Assembly: GCA_030435675.1 (NCBI GenBank)
Contig: CM059624.1
Coordinates: forward strand, 7,464,769 to 7,528,768
DNA length: 64,000 bases
Direction: 5' to 3'
From: Steinernema hermaphroditum
Lineage: Eukaryota; Nematoda; Chromadorea; Rhabditida; Steinernematidae
Shown: positions 37,424 through 50,400 of the stretch, piece after piece
Position numbering within the stretch: the stretch's first letter is position 1
Layout: every line of letters begins with the position of its first letter
Position numbers and translations under genes: made by a program
The notes under the pieces: model-generated
What the model was told of the DNA's origin: nothing
Seen by the model: only the letters and a program-made list of their open reading frames with translations
Databases searched by the model: none

Positions 37424-38642
37424 TCGGCCAAAAGAGGACGTGCATCGGAACTGAGGCACTTTCTTATCTCTTGTTAGTTTTTTTTCGCCTTTCCGTGGGG
37501 CTCAGCGAGAAGAGAAGACGCGCACGGGCGAAGCCGTCCTCTCCGCTCGCGTCCAGCCCTCACACCAACGCTCGCTCCTTTTTCCTTCGACCTCGGATCC
37601 GCAAACAACAAACGCGCCAGCCATTTCATGCGATGTGTCGCGGCGAGACCGAAAATCACAACCCCTTCCAGCCTCTTGTCAGTAGTTTGGCGTCGCACAG
37701 TTTGGCGCACAGTCCTATGCAGGAAAGCACGCGTCGAAAAAAAAGAAAAACGGACCGAGGCTCGGGGTGCGCAAACGCGGCCAACAGTCGTACTCCGACT
37801 CACAATGGAAGCCCGCTGCGGTTGCCTAGCGACTGCAGCACCATTCTGGCGACCGAAATCGGCGCCGGTGAATGGGCTGATGAGGGAGCGGGCGACGGCG
37901 ACAGAAACATCGAGCTCCACCCGAAAGGGAAGAAAGAAAGAGCGAAAAAACACGAGAGAAACACTTGAATGGCAGCACGGCGCCGACGTGATCGCGCGTA
38001 ATCGGCCGGACTCTCGCAGCGAACGTAAGTGTTGGAACTTTCGCACATTCGACTATTTTACCGTAATCGACCGCCGCCACACACAACGGGGTGCACTACC
38101 ATATAAGGCAGAACAAAGGGAAGAAGCTAATACGACTCTGTTCGGAGCCTTTGGGAATTATTTTTTGAGGTGTTGCTCGATATGTTCCGCGTAGTGTCAA
38201 GTAAAGTTGGAATGTTCTGTATGTCCCTCGTGTTGACGTGAGTAACTTCAGTCGACCTAGTTTTTGGCTTTTTTTTTGCAAAAAAAGACAACCAAATAAC
38301 AACAAGATGCAAAGAAGAAGTGAAATGAACTGAAAATGTACTGAAATTGTCTGAGAGACTAGTTTCAAGACAGTAGACATTTCGAACTGTCCCCGGAAAG
38401 ACTCGAAATGCCAGCTAAACACCTTTCTGTCTGTCTCGTCGGACCTCAGACACCCGTGCACCTCTAAACGACGTCCACTGCGCTTCACTCCGGGCCTTCT
38501 TCAGTCTCTGCACGCCCCCTGAGCTTTGTGTGCTGTTGCGAAACGCCAAAGTGCGAAATATTGCGAAATATGCTAATAAAGGCGATGTGTGAAGTGGCAA
38601 ACTAGAGGATCGTAAAGCAGTGCTTCAACATGCGTCTATGGC

Positions 38643-39132
38643 GGCGCTATTATCAAACAGTTGCCGGAATGGCACAAGCGTTGCCGGAATGGAAGGAGCG
38701 TTGCCGGAATGGGGGAAGCGTTGCCGGAATAGTCACCCTCGCCTATAGCCAACTAGGCTCTGTACAAGAATTGTGTACATAATTTTGGAACGGGCCTAAC
38801 ATCCAGGCTTCGCTTAGGCAAACCCCGGCTTGGCTTAGGAAAACCCGGCTTGGCTTAGGCAAACCCTTTAGTGTTGATAAATCCATAGGCATAGTCCTAA
38901 GCCGGAGCCTAAGCGAAGCCGGGGTTTGCCTGAGTGAAGCCTGGATGTTATAAATACGGACAAAAATGAATACAAAGCTCGCAAGTTATGTTTTGTTGTT
39001 AGAAATTTGCTTGCTTGTAATTTGTAATTTAATTATGTACACAATTCTTGTACAGAGCCTTGTTGGCTATAGGCGATGGTGACTATTCCGGCAACGCTCC
39101 TTCCATTCCGGCAACTGTTTGATAATAGCGCC
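38643..39132. mobile_element. Foldback MITE with 8-bp target duplication
   Basis: The termini are GGCGCTATTATC and its reverse complement, flanked by identical 8-bp copies of TCTATGGC (38635-38642 and 39133-39140). Long inverted arms carry GTTGCCGGAATGG units (four copies left, two right), then CGCCTATAGCC, then GTACAAGAATTGTGTACATAATT on both sides. The centre contains a second, shorter palindrome based on CCAGGCTTCGCTTAGGCAAA (about 38811-38946). No coding capacity. The 8-bp duplication with a GG start might suit Merlin or hAT relatives; the family is not settled. Confidence 0.85.
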
Positions 39133-41410
39133 TCTATGGCTTTAAGGACAGGACGCAAACAGGTCAAGTGGGTACGGTGCCAAAAGCGAAAACGGACATT
39201 CCGTTCGAAGGGCATGTAAACAGCACCATTCTGTTTATTATCTCTTGTTATTTACCGCAAAATCAGAGTCCCTCGTCGTTATCAGCTGTAAAACGCGAGA
39301 GGAGTTCGATCGCCAGCTGCCGCCCTCCCGAGGGCGTATACCATACGCGGCGGCATCAATTCCGCGGAGCCCCTTGAACCCCCGATGAGTTTACTTTTCC
39401 CTTTCGGTGCCTATCGACAAACAACCCGTCGAGCAGAACCGTTCGTGTCCCGCGCGGTGACAAAAATCGAAAAACCCGAAGTCGCGGCGCAAAAACACAT
39501 TAGGGACATAAATCGCGCGACTACTCTTTCGCCTCGCACCTCTTCCACCCATCGATCTTCTGCTCCCTACAGTGCGAAACCGAAATTGGGCCAATCCGGC
39601 CTCTCCCTCTCCAGCTCAGTGCCCTTTGATCTTTATTTACAAAACAGTCTGCTGCAGCCCTAGTAGGCGCCCTCTACTGTACCCGCCCATCGCATACTCG
39701 TAACATAGTTTACACTTTCCCGTTTTTCGTCCGTTTTTTTGCGGTCCCAACGGGATTCGCCCCAGGCGGTGGCCCTGGTCCCGGCAGACAGTTGCGCAAC
39801 GCGGCCGCATCGATCGTCGTCGTCGCCACTTCGAATCGCTGCCACTTAAGCGGATTGCGCCTCGATTTGCATAATCGCTTCCGATCGATCCGGGAGATCA
39901 AACGCCGCGGCCCGGGAACGGGTTCTCTGCGGGTCACTGCTGACTCACTCACTCTCTCCTCTTCGAGGGATTCGAGGCGACTCTGGAAGGGCCCGTGGCA
40001 TTGATCGGCGACAGTCCTCCTGCACTGTATCTGCCGCCGAGCCCCTTCCAGAGGGCAGCGAAAGTCCGTCGGGCGCATTCTTTCGGACTTTTCGGGGTTG
40101 CGAGTCTCCCGCTCGGCTCCAAGGTCACCGTCCCCTTCAGGTAATCTTGTTTTCCGGCGAGCAGTTCGAATCGGCGCCGAACGCGCCGACTCTTTTGTGC
40201 GGCTGCCGCGCGAAAGTCGCCACTTCGGACGGCGCCGCTTCTCCCCGGAACGGCCTTCTCTCCAAATTTCTGTTTGTCGTCGCGATTATGGGCACACAGA
40301 GCCTTTGCGACGCCCTGTGTTTGGCAGAGTGATTCAGGAGGGCCCCTCCCGAGGCCGTCTTCTCTGGGAGAACTTCGCCGCTTCGCGGACCGCAGCAGCG
40401 CTCGCTATCTTAGGAATGCACACGAAGACCGCTGGCGCTGATAAGGACGTGCGTCGCAGATGTGTATCTGCCAGTCCCTCACACTTTCTTTCGCTTCTTC
40501 CACTCACCTCCGATTTGTTTATTTTTTGTCACCCTCGGCGGGGCGCTGTCAGGGCGCGAAACGGAAGTGACCGGGCCTCGCGCGGTAAACAGTGAGATAG
40601 CCGACCTTCTAATCTCGTCTTTAACGGGGACAGTTGCGCCTTCGGGTGTTTATTTCTGCGCTCTTTTTGTCCGCTGAAGTGGTCGAGAGCATGAGGCGCG
40701 CGAGTGGGCATCGGTCGAGGGGCGAGGCCGTTAGTTATAATTACTAGGAGATATAGTCAACGAAGCGACTATTGCACACCTAATTTTGGTCCTTGACCCT
40801 CATGCCGACGGCGACGGTCTCCTCGCGTCGACGCCGCTCTGATTACATGATGTGACGCAGAGCGTCTTCTCTCGCCTTATCAGGGATCTTCTGGGGAAGG
40901 GAAGGTCATGGCTACGGAGGGGACTATGCGCGGAATCCACCTTCGCCGCTCTCATCGTGGAGAGTGTAAAACGCGATTTCGTTAATATTATTCCGCGGCG
41001 GCGACTGATAATTCTTGAGTGACGGAGGCGCTTATCTCTGATTCCATTATGCATCGAGCGTTCTCCCGTAGCGCAGAATTTACAAATCGTCGTCGAGTCT
41101 TCCGGTACTTCCGCCCTCTGTGGGGTCCTCGTGGCCCTCCATAAATAGTGCGCACGTGATAGATGAACCTGTCGTCGTTCTGGAAGCGATCGCTATCTGT
41201 CCCCGGAACCTCATCTTTGGTCTTTCCACTGGGTCCTCCGCCGCTTCCCCACCCTTCCTCTCACATTGTGTCACACAGCGGTGTTGGCGCGAAACGCGAC
41301 TATTCGACTCGAGCCTCCTTTCAGGATTCTAGCTGCTGCCGCGAACGTGCCTTGGTAGCGGTGGATGGACGTGTAGCCCAGAACTGCTCAGAGACTCTAC
41401 TTCGCTGCCA

Positions 41411-44400
41411 ATGTCGTCGTATCGCCGGCAATTCACAAGCAATGGCACCTCCTCTCCCGGAGTGCCCGCAGCCTCTTACTCGGGGCTCGTGAACGCGCGC
41501 CCCGTCAACGGCGCCTCCCAGATGCACCACTACTCGGCGCCCCCGCCTGCCCCGGCGCCTGAGGAGATCGACGATAACGACCTCGACCCGACGCTCTTCT
41601 TTGAGAAGAACCGCATCAAGACGCTCCAGGACGAGCGCGTCCACATCCAGAAGAAGACGTTTACCAAATGGTGCAACTCCTACCTCAGCCGAGTAGGTCC
41701 CCAGGGAGAGTTTAACGCCTAAAAGACCGTTTGCAGGCCCGCGAGGAGATCCACGACTTGTTCACCGACCTCGCCGACGGCATCCTCCTTCTCAAGTTCC
41801 TCGAGATCATCTCCGGCGAGAAGTTAGGCCGTGCGAATCGCGGACGGATGCGCGTCCAGAAGATCGAGAACCTGAACAAGTGCCTCGACTTCCTGAAACG
41901 CAAGAAGATCCAGCTGGAGAACATCGGCGCCGAGGACATCCTCGACGGCAACGAGCGCCTCATCCTCGGTCTCATCTGGACCATCATCCTCCGATTCACC
42001 ATCGAGAACATCGAGATCGATGTAAGTTCCCACAAGACGCCCTCTTCTAGGACTGTTCTTCTAGGGAAAGGAGACCGGAGAGAGGAAACACGCGAAGGAG
42101 GCGCTCCTTCTGTGGTGCCAGCGGAAGACTGCCGGTTACCCGAACGTGAAGGTGGAGAACTTCACGACGAGCTGGAGGAGCGGACTCGCCTTCAACGCGC
42201 TCATCCACGCCCACAGGTAGGACCGGAGAGGAGCGACCCCGATGACTCTGGAGGTTTAGACCCGATCTGATCAACTTCGAGCGCCTGAATCCGCAAGACC
42301 CCCTCGGAAACCTGAACAACGCCTTCGATGTCGCCGAGAAGAAGCTCGACATCGCCCGTCTCCTCGACGCCGAGGACATCAACGTGGCACATCCCGACGA
42401 GAAGTCCGTCATCACCTACGTCTCCCTCTACTACCACTACTTCGCGAAGCAGAAGACCGAGCTCACCGGAGCCCGCCGAGTGGCCAAGGTACTCAGAAGT
42501 CACGCAGCAGTGGATGAGGACGTGTTTAGATCGTCGGCGGCCTGCTGGACTCCGACCAGCTGCAGGGAGACTTCGAGCAGATCTCCTCGGACCTGCTTGA
42601 GTGGATCCAGAGGACGATCGCCTGGCTGAACGACCACCGATTCCCCAACAACCTTAAGAACATCCAGGACTGCCTCACGCAGTTCAAGAGCTACAGAACC
42701 GTCGAAAAGCCCCCAAAGTGAGCCTTCCTAAGCAGAGGAGAGAACTAGGACTATGCTTGCAGGTACAAGGAGAAGGGAGAGCTCGAGGCGCTCTTCTTCA
42801 CCATTCAGACGAGAAGGAAGGCGATGCGCCGGAAGGCCTACGTGCCGCCGCAGGGACTCTTCATGCACGACATCGAGTCGGCCTGGGGCGGGCTGGAGCG
42901 GGCGGAGCACGACCGCCAGGTGGCGCTCATCAATGAGATGATGCGCCTGGAGCGGCTGGAGCAGAAGGCGCGCCGCTTCCTCAAGAAGGCGCAGCTCCGC
43001 GAGAACTGGCTCCGCGAGATGACGCAGGTGCTGGAGCAGTTCGAGTGCGGCCGCACGGCGCCCGAAGTCGAGGCGGCGATGAAGAAGCTGCAGGCCATCG
43101 AGGCGGACATCTTGCCACGCGAGGAGCGCTTCACCTCGCTCTCTGTGATGAGCGCCGAGCTGCTCCGAGAGAACTACCACGACGCCGGACGCATCCAGAT
43201 GCGCGAGCGGGAGGTCCTCGACCGCTGGGCGAACCTCCGCCGCATCCTGCACGAACGCAAGAGCCAGCTGGCTACCCTGAACGAGCTGAAGAACCTCGTC
43301 CGCGACATCGACACCCTCGTCGTCGAGCTCTCCCACCTGGAGCCCCTTATCCGGAACCGGGACATCGGGAAGCACATTCTGGGCGTCGAGGACCTTCTCC
43401 AGAAGCACGAGCTCGTCGAGGCGCAGCTGAACGGCCACGGCGAGTGGCTGAAGACCGTGCGGAAGCAGGCGCAGGCTTACATCATGGCCAAGGGACAGCA
43501 GTACGACGTGCTCCAGCGGAAGCTCGACGGCGTGCAGGTGCAGTACGACGGCCTCGTCGACCTCTGCGCGCAGCGGCGCGGCGCCCTGAGTCGCGCCCGC
43601 GAGTACTTCCTCTTTGTGCAGAACCACGAGGAAGAGATGAACTGGCTCCAGGAGAAGGACGACATCTGCGTCAACATGCTCCAGAACCGACACATCGCCT
43701 CGACGCCTCAGATCTCTCGGCTCTACAAAGTGCTGGAATCGGAGATGCAGGGCCACTGGCAGCGTTCGAAGCAGATCATCACCGCCGGCGAGAAGATCAT
43801 GCCCCACGTTGCCTCTCGCGAGGACGTACAGCACCGTATCTCCGTGCTGCAGTCGCGCTGGGAGCAGCTGAAGAAGCTGTCCGCCGAAGTCGGCCGATGG
43901 CTGATCGAGGCCGAGAAGGCGCGCTCCTACTTCCAGGACGCGAACGATGCCGAGAGCTGGATACGCGAGAAGATGCCCCTGGTGCGCTCGGACGACTTCG
44001 GCCGTGACGTCAACGCTTCCGAGGTGCTCTACTCCAGGCACCTCCGACTCGAGGAGGAGATCCACGCCTACCGCCAGGACATCCACCGTCTCGACGAGTT
44101 GGCGGCGCACTTGGCCGCGCAGACGCAGTACAACTTCGAGGCCGGCACCTCTGTCGCCGCCTCCAGTGACGTGACCACCGAGGAGGACCTCGTGGTGCCG
44201 CAGCTCCAGGTCCTCTACGACTACACAGGCAACGGCATCTCCGTCGGCAAGGATGAGATTCTCGCTCTCATCGAGAAGTCCAACAAGGACTGGTGGCGCA
44301 TTCTCAAGCAGAACGGTGTCGAGGGCTACGTCCCCGCCAACTACTGCCGCCTCGTCCCCGGCGAGACCGTTACCGTATCCCAGCAGACCACCACGAAGAC

Positions 44401-47400
44401 GGCCGTCCGCAGCGAGGACGGAAAGAGCGCGATCCTTGAGCGCCAGGAGGGCATCTCCTCCGACTACCGTAAGCTGACGAACCTGGCGCAGACGCGGCAC
44501 CGCTTCCTGAGCGACGCCATCAAGCTCTACAAGTTCTACACAGAGTGCGACGGCTTCGAGTCGTGGGCCTCCGAGACCAACAACCTCCTCTCCGAGGACG
44601 CCCCCACCGAGCACGTGCAGGCCTTCCGACGCAAGTTCGACGTGAGTTCCTCTACCCCCTCGCGAGTACCGTAATCGCCCCATTGCAGAAACTGGAGAAT
44701 GACATGGTGACGAACGGAGGCACTCAGCTGAAGCGCATCAACGACATGGCCGACGAGCTGACCGCCGAGGGCCACTCGCAGTCGGACAACATCCGCGCGC
44801 GCCAGAACCTCATGAACCAGATCTGGAACGACCTCCAGAAACTGCGCAAGATCAAGGCCGACAGCCTTCGGACTGCGGAGATCCTGGCGGCCTTCGAGGA
44901 GTCCTGCGAGGACACACGCTCCTGGATGAATGACAAGATGGCGCTTCTGCAGAGGAATCCCGATGCCAAGGACATTAAGGGCTTCGAGGCCCTTCAGCGG
45001 CGCTACCAGAACCTCGAACGGGACCTGAAACCCCTACAGGAGAAGATGATCAAACTGAAGAAGCTGGCCGACGACGTTAAGCGTTCGCATCCGGAGCAGG
45101 CGCAGCTGATCGACCGCCAGATGCGCGAGCTGGAGAAGCTGCACGGCGACCTTCTCGGCAAGGCGAAGGAGCGCATCCGCGAAGCTGAGCAGAACCAGGG
45201 ACAGCAGATGTTCGACCGCGCCGCCCGCGACCTCATCGCCTGGGGCACGAAGACGCTCGCGCAGATGGAGGCCGACGAGCGCGCCGGCGACGTCAACGCC
45301 GCCGAGGCGCTCCTCAAGGCACACTTCGACCTCACCGACGCCGTCAGCCAGAAGGGCTACGAGTTCGACTACGTCGACGAGCTCGGAACCCGGCTCCTTA
45401 CCAAGAACCCTCATCTGAGGGACGTCTCGCAGCGCCTTGCCGAAGTGGAGCGCCTCCGCTCCGCCCTCAAGCAGGCGGCTGCCGCGAAGGAGACGCGTCT
45501 CCGGGATCAGCTCGACCTGCAGCTCTTCAACCGAGAGGCGGAGCGCATCGACGCCGCCACGAAGGGCCACGAGGTGTTCCTGGAGTTTGAGTCGCTCGGC
45601 GACTCCGTCGAGTCCGTCGAGAACCTCCTGAAGCGCCACGCCGACTTCGAGTCGAAGCTCTACGCCCAGGAGGACCGTATCAAGGCCTTCGGCAAGACCA
45701 CCGACGCCCTTCTCGGCGCCAACCACGATCAGTCGTCCTACATTCAGAAGAAGTACGAGGAGGTCGTCTCCCGAAGACGCGCCGTCTACGCGGCCTCCGA
45801 GCGCCGGAGGGCGAATCTCGAGGCCGCGCTCGCTTTCCAGAACATGAGACGTAACGTCACGGAGCTCTCCGCCTGGATCAGCGAGAAGCAGAAGGTTGCC
45901 TCCGACGACTCCTACCGCGAAACATCGGGTCTCCACCGCAAACTGCTGAAACACGAGGCCTTCGAGGCCGAGCTGAAAGCCAACGAAGCCCAGCTACACG
46001 CCATCAACGACGAAGGAGAAGGCCTCATTGCCCGAAACCACTACGAGACCCCCGCCATCAGGCACACCCTGGCCACGCTCAACGCCGACTGGGAACGCCT
46101 GGTGCGTTCTGTGCGTGAAAAAGGAGCGAAGCTGTCGCAGGCCGACGCGATGAAGCAGCTGAACAGGACCCTCGGCGACGCCCACCAGAAACTCGACGAG
46201 CTGGAGACGCAGTTGGCCTCCACCGACTTCGGCAGCGACCTCCGAAGCGTGAAGGACGCCATCCAGAAGCACAATCTCCTCGAGCAGGAGATCGTAAACT
46301 ACGAGCGCAAGATCCACGAGGTGGCGCAGCAGGGCCAGAAGATGATCGCCGACGGCCACTTCGACGCCTCCGAGATCCAGCAGTCGATCAACGCCTTCGT
46401 TACGCGCTTCAACGACCTGCAGGAGCCGTCGCTGGCGCGGCGCCACGCCCTCGAGGAGTCGCGCAAGTGGCACCAACTCGCCTTCGACGTCGACCTCGAG
46501 CTCCAGTGGATCGCCGAGAAGCGCGTCATCGCCGACTCCGAAGAGGTCGGCCGCTCTCTCACCCAATCTCTGAGCCTGCTCCGCAAACTGGAGCAGTTGG
46601 AGGCCGAGGTGGCCGCCCGGGAGCCATACATCCAGACGGCGCTCAAGAACGGCGACCTCCTCGCCGAGAGCGGCCACTCGGCGAAGAAGCAAATCGCCGA
46701 GAAGTGCCGAAACCTCTCGACGGCGTGGGCCGGCCTCAACGCGGCCATGGGACGACGTCGCGTGGCTCTCGACTACGGCCACCGCAAGGAGCAGTACTTC
46801 TTCGACGTCGCCGAGGTGGAGTCATGGCTCCTCGAGAAGTCGCAGTGGCTCGACTCGGTGAAGCACGAAGACGATGAGGTCATCGCCCAGAAGCTCCTTG
46901 CCAAGCTGAAGGCTCTCCAGAACGACATGCTCATCTACAAGGAGCAGCTGGCCACTCTAGCGAAGACGAGTCAAGAGCTGCAGAAGACGAAGCCCTCCGA
47001 GGCCGACCTCTTCGCATCGCGGCAGCAGAAGGTCGAAGGCATGCTCGCCGCCCTCGAGAACGCCGTCGCCTCGAAGCGCCTGGACCTTGACGCCGTGGCG
47101 CGTCTCTGCGCCTACGTCCGTGAGAGCCAAGAACTAGAGGCGTGGATCAACGAGCAGTTAACCATCGCCATGTCCGAGGACTACGGTACCGACTACGAGC
47201 ACCTGAAGGACCTCGAGGCCTCGTTCGAGGAGTTCAAGCAGGCGGTGCGCACCGGAAGCGAGCGCTTCGTGCTCTGCGAAGAGAGCGCATCGGAGCTGCT
47301 GAAGCTCGGCGGCTCGACGCCGTTCGCCCGCGACGTCCTCGACCGCCAGGAAAAGCTGCGCTCCGTGTGGACGCTCCTTCTCGACTACATCGAGAGCCGC

Positions 47401-50400
47401 GAAGCGAAGCTCGGCGCCGCCTCCGAACTCCACAAATTCAACCGCGACGTCGCCGAGATGATGGAGCGCATCGAGGAGAAACGCGCCAGCATCCCCGAAG
47501 AGGTGGGCAAAGACCTGAAGCAGGTGCACAAGCTGTGGCTGAAGCACGAGGTCTTCGAGAACGAGCTCATCGCCATGGAAGGACAACTGAAAGTGCTACT
47601 CGAAGAGAGCGCGAAGCTGACGGAGCAATACCCCGGAGGGAACGCGGAGCACATTGCCCAGCAGCAGGCGGCCCTCAGCGAGGCCTGGCACGGCCTCCAA
47701 GAGGCAGCCATCCAGCGCCGCGACCGTCTCCAGGCCGCCTACGACCTCCACAAGTTTATGGGCAGTTCGCGCGACCTCATCGACTGGACGAACATGGCGA
47801 TCACGGAGATGCAGAGCGAGCAGCCCATCCGGGACCTCCAGGGAGCCGAATGGCTCCGCAAGGAGCACTCCCATCGCGTCAAGGCAGAGATCGACGCTCG
47901 CGAGCCCGAACTCCGGAAGCTCGACGTTGTCGGGCGCCAGATGGTCGAGAAGGAGCACTACGCGGCTCACGACATCGAGCGCCGTCTCCAGCAACTCAAC
48001 GAGGCCTTCGTGGCGGTGAACCATGAGTGGAACCTGAAGGACCAGTGGCTCTACCAGGTCGTCCAGTGGCATGCCTTCGAGCGTGAGGCGCGCCAGATCC
48101 TGTCGGTGATTGCCGTCCGCGAGTCGACGCTCGCCTCCACCACCGTCGGCGGCACCGTCGACGACGTCGCCATGCAGCAGCGCAAGTTCGAGACCTTCCG
48201 GAATACGGTAGGTGCCCTCGAGGAGCGCATTGCCTCGCTCGACTCCAACGCCCGGAAGCTCGTGGAGCGGAAGCACATGGAGTCGGAGCAGATCACCCGC
48301 TGGAACCAGAACGTCAAGGAGGCCCTCGTCGGCCTGCAGAAGAAGATGGAGACGCACCGCCTCAGGCTCGAGGACGCCCTCCGCCTGGCACAGTTCAACA
48401 GCGACGTCGCTGAGATGGGCGGCTGGATCGACGAGAAGTACCGTAAGCTCGTGGCCGACACCGAACGCCAAGGCCAGGTCATCTCCCTTGAGGACAAGAT
48501 GAAGCTCCTGCAGAAGCACCAGGTAGGGGATATGGTGGGGACCGACTAGAACCGCGTCTTTCAGGCGTTCGAGGCGGAGATGAGCGCGAATGAGCCGCGG
48601 ATCGCGCAGATCAAGAGGCAGACGAGCGAGCTGCGTCGTCTCCCGGAGATGAACTCGTTCACCCTGCAGAAGGCGGAGGACCTCGGCGCCCAGTGGGAGC
48701 GCCTGGTGGCCCTCAGTCGGGACCAGAGTGGCGCCCTCGAGGAGGCGCGTGACATGCTCGCCTTCAAACAGCTCGAGGAGCGCGTCTACGCCTGGATCCG
48801 CGAGAAGGAGCTCATGCTGAGCGTCGCCGACATGGGCCGCGATCTCGAGCACTGCCAGGAGCTCCTCGACCGCCTCGTCGGCGCCCGTGCCGACGCTTCC
48901 GTCAACGATCACACGCTCGCCTCTCTCAACGAGCTTGGCGCCAAACTCATCAAGCAGGGTCGCTCCAGCCGAGACGAGGTCCAGCAGCAGCTCACCGAAC
49001 TCAACCAAGCGTAGGCGCCCCGGACTTCCTCCGGAGACTGATTACGGTCCTTTCAGATGGTCGATCCTGCAGGGTCGTCTCGGCGAGTACCGTACCAACC
49101 TGGAGGCGGCGAAGGAGGTGCACATCTTCAACCGCGATGTGGACGACACGAACGACCGTATCCACGAGAAGGCGAACCTGCTGGGCTCCGACGACTTTGG
49201 CAAGGATCTGGCGGCAGTGGAGACGCTCGTCCGGAAGCAGGACGCCATCGAGCGGGACATGACGGCCATCCACACGCGTCTCAACACGCACGACAATGAC
49301 GCGCAGGAGCTGCTTCGGAAGAACCCCCCGCTCCGGCACACGATCATTGACTCCCTCCGGAAGCTCGAGGACAGCTGGCAGCATCTGGCGAACCTCGCCC
49401 ATGGCCGTCGCGTGCGCCTTGAGCAGTCGCACCACCTGCACAAGTACTACGACGCTATCAAGAAGTCGGAGGCGTGGGCGAAGGCCGTCGAGACGAAGAT
49501 GACAACCTACCCGCACCCCGACTCCGTCGCCGATGCTCAGGCACTCATCGACGCGCACCAGGAGAAGCTGGCCGAGATCGACGGCCGCCAGGACGAGATC
49601 CGCGAGCTACGAGAGTTCGGACAGCGGATCGCCACGGAGCAGCCGGAGCACAAGGCCGACATCCAGCGCTCACAGCGCCGGATCCAGAAGATCGAGCACG
49701 AAATCCGGCAAACATGGGAGCGCCAGAACCTCTACCTGCGGAAGGCGCTCGAGGTTCAGCGCTTCTACGACCACGCGACCCTCGCGGACAACTGGCTCGC
49801 GGCGAAGGAGGCCTTCATCGCGCAGGGAGACTGCGGCGAGTCACTGGAGTCCGTCGACGAGCTCCTTGAGAAGCACCTCAACTTCGAGAAGACGCTCCGC
49901 GCGCAGTCAACGAAAATCGAAGCGCTGAAGGAGGACGCGAAGGCGATCGTCGAGCGCGACTCCGAGAACCGGGAGCGCGTGGAGACGCGCCTCGAGGAGG
50001 TTGAGCTCCGCTACTCGACGCTACTCTACGCCGTCGCGCAGCGCGAGCTGAAGCTGAAGGACGCCCGGAAGCTGCACGACTTCATCCGCCGCTGCGGAGA
50101 GCTCATCACGTGGATGAACGCGAAGCTGCAGCTCGCCTACGACGAATCCTACATCGACCCTACCAACCTTCGCTCGAAGCTGCAGAAGCACCTCGCCTTC
50201 GACGCCGAGCTTGAGGCCAGCGAAGGCCGTCTCGACGCCATCAAGGAGGAGGGAGAGGCGCTCCTGCGCAGCAACCTGGACGACAAGGAATCCGTCCATG
50301 CTCAGCTCCAGGAGGTTGTCAACGGATGGGAGGAACTCAAAAAGTAGGTTTTCTCGCCGGTAGATCTCTGGCTACGGTAGCCGTCGTTGCAGGAAGTCTG

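Larger units (their letters stand above)
36262..41410. other. Large divergent intergenic region gsp-1 / sma-1
   Basis: 5.1 kb between head-to-head starts. Several long open frames exist on both strands (around 37384-38046 and 40098-40595) but they overlap each other, lack splice-supported partners and have Arg/Ser-rich random composition; I do not call them genes. The region contains a 490-bp foldback element, a GATA palindrome at 37401-37423, and scattered WGATAR sites in the last kilobase before sma-1 (near 40439, 40879, 41006, 41032). Confidence 0.55.

Noticed and set aside
37384..38194. Overlapping open frames of about 190 codons on both strands between gsp-1 and sma-1
   Set aside because: Arg/Ser/Lys-rich, no consistent frame, both strands equally open; most likely non-coding.
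40098..40595. 165-codon plus-strand frame upstream of sma-1
   Set aside because: Composition is typical of GC-rich non-coding DNA (Arg, Ser, Pro), with no recognisable motif and no splice support.
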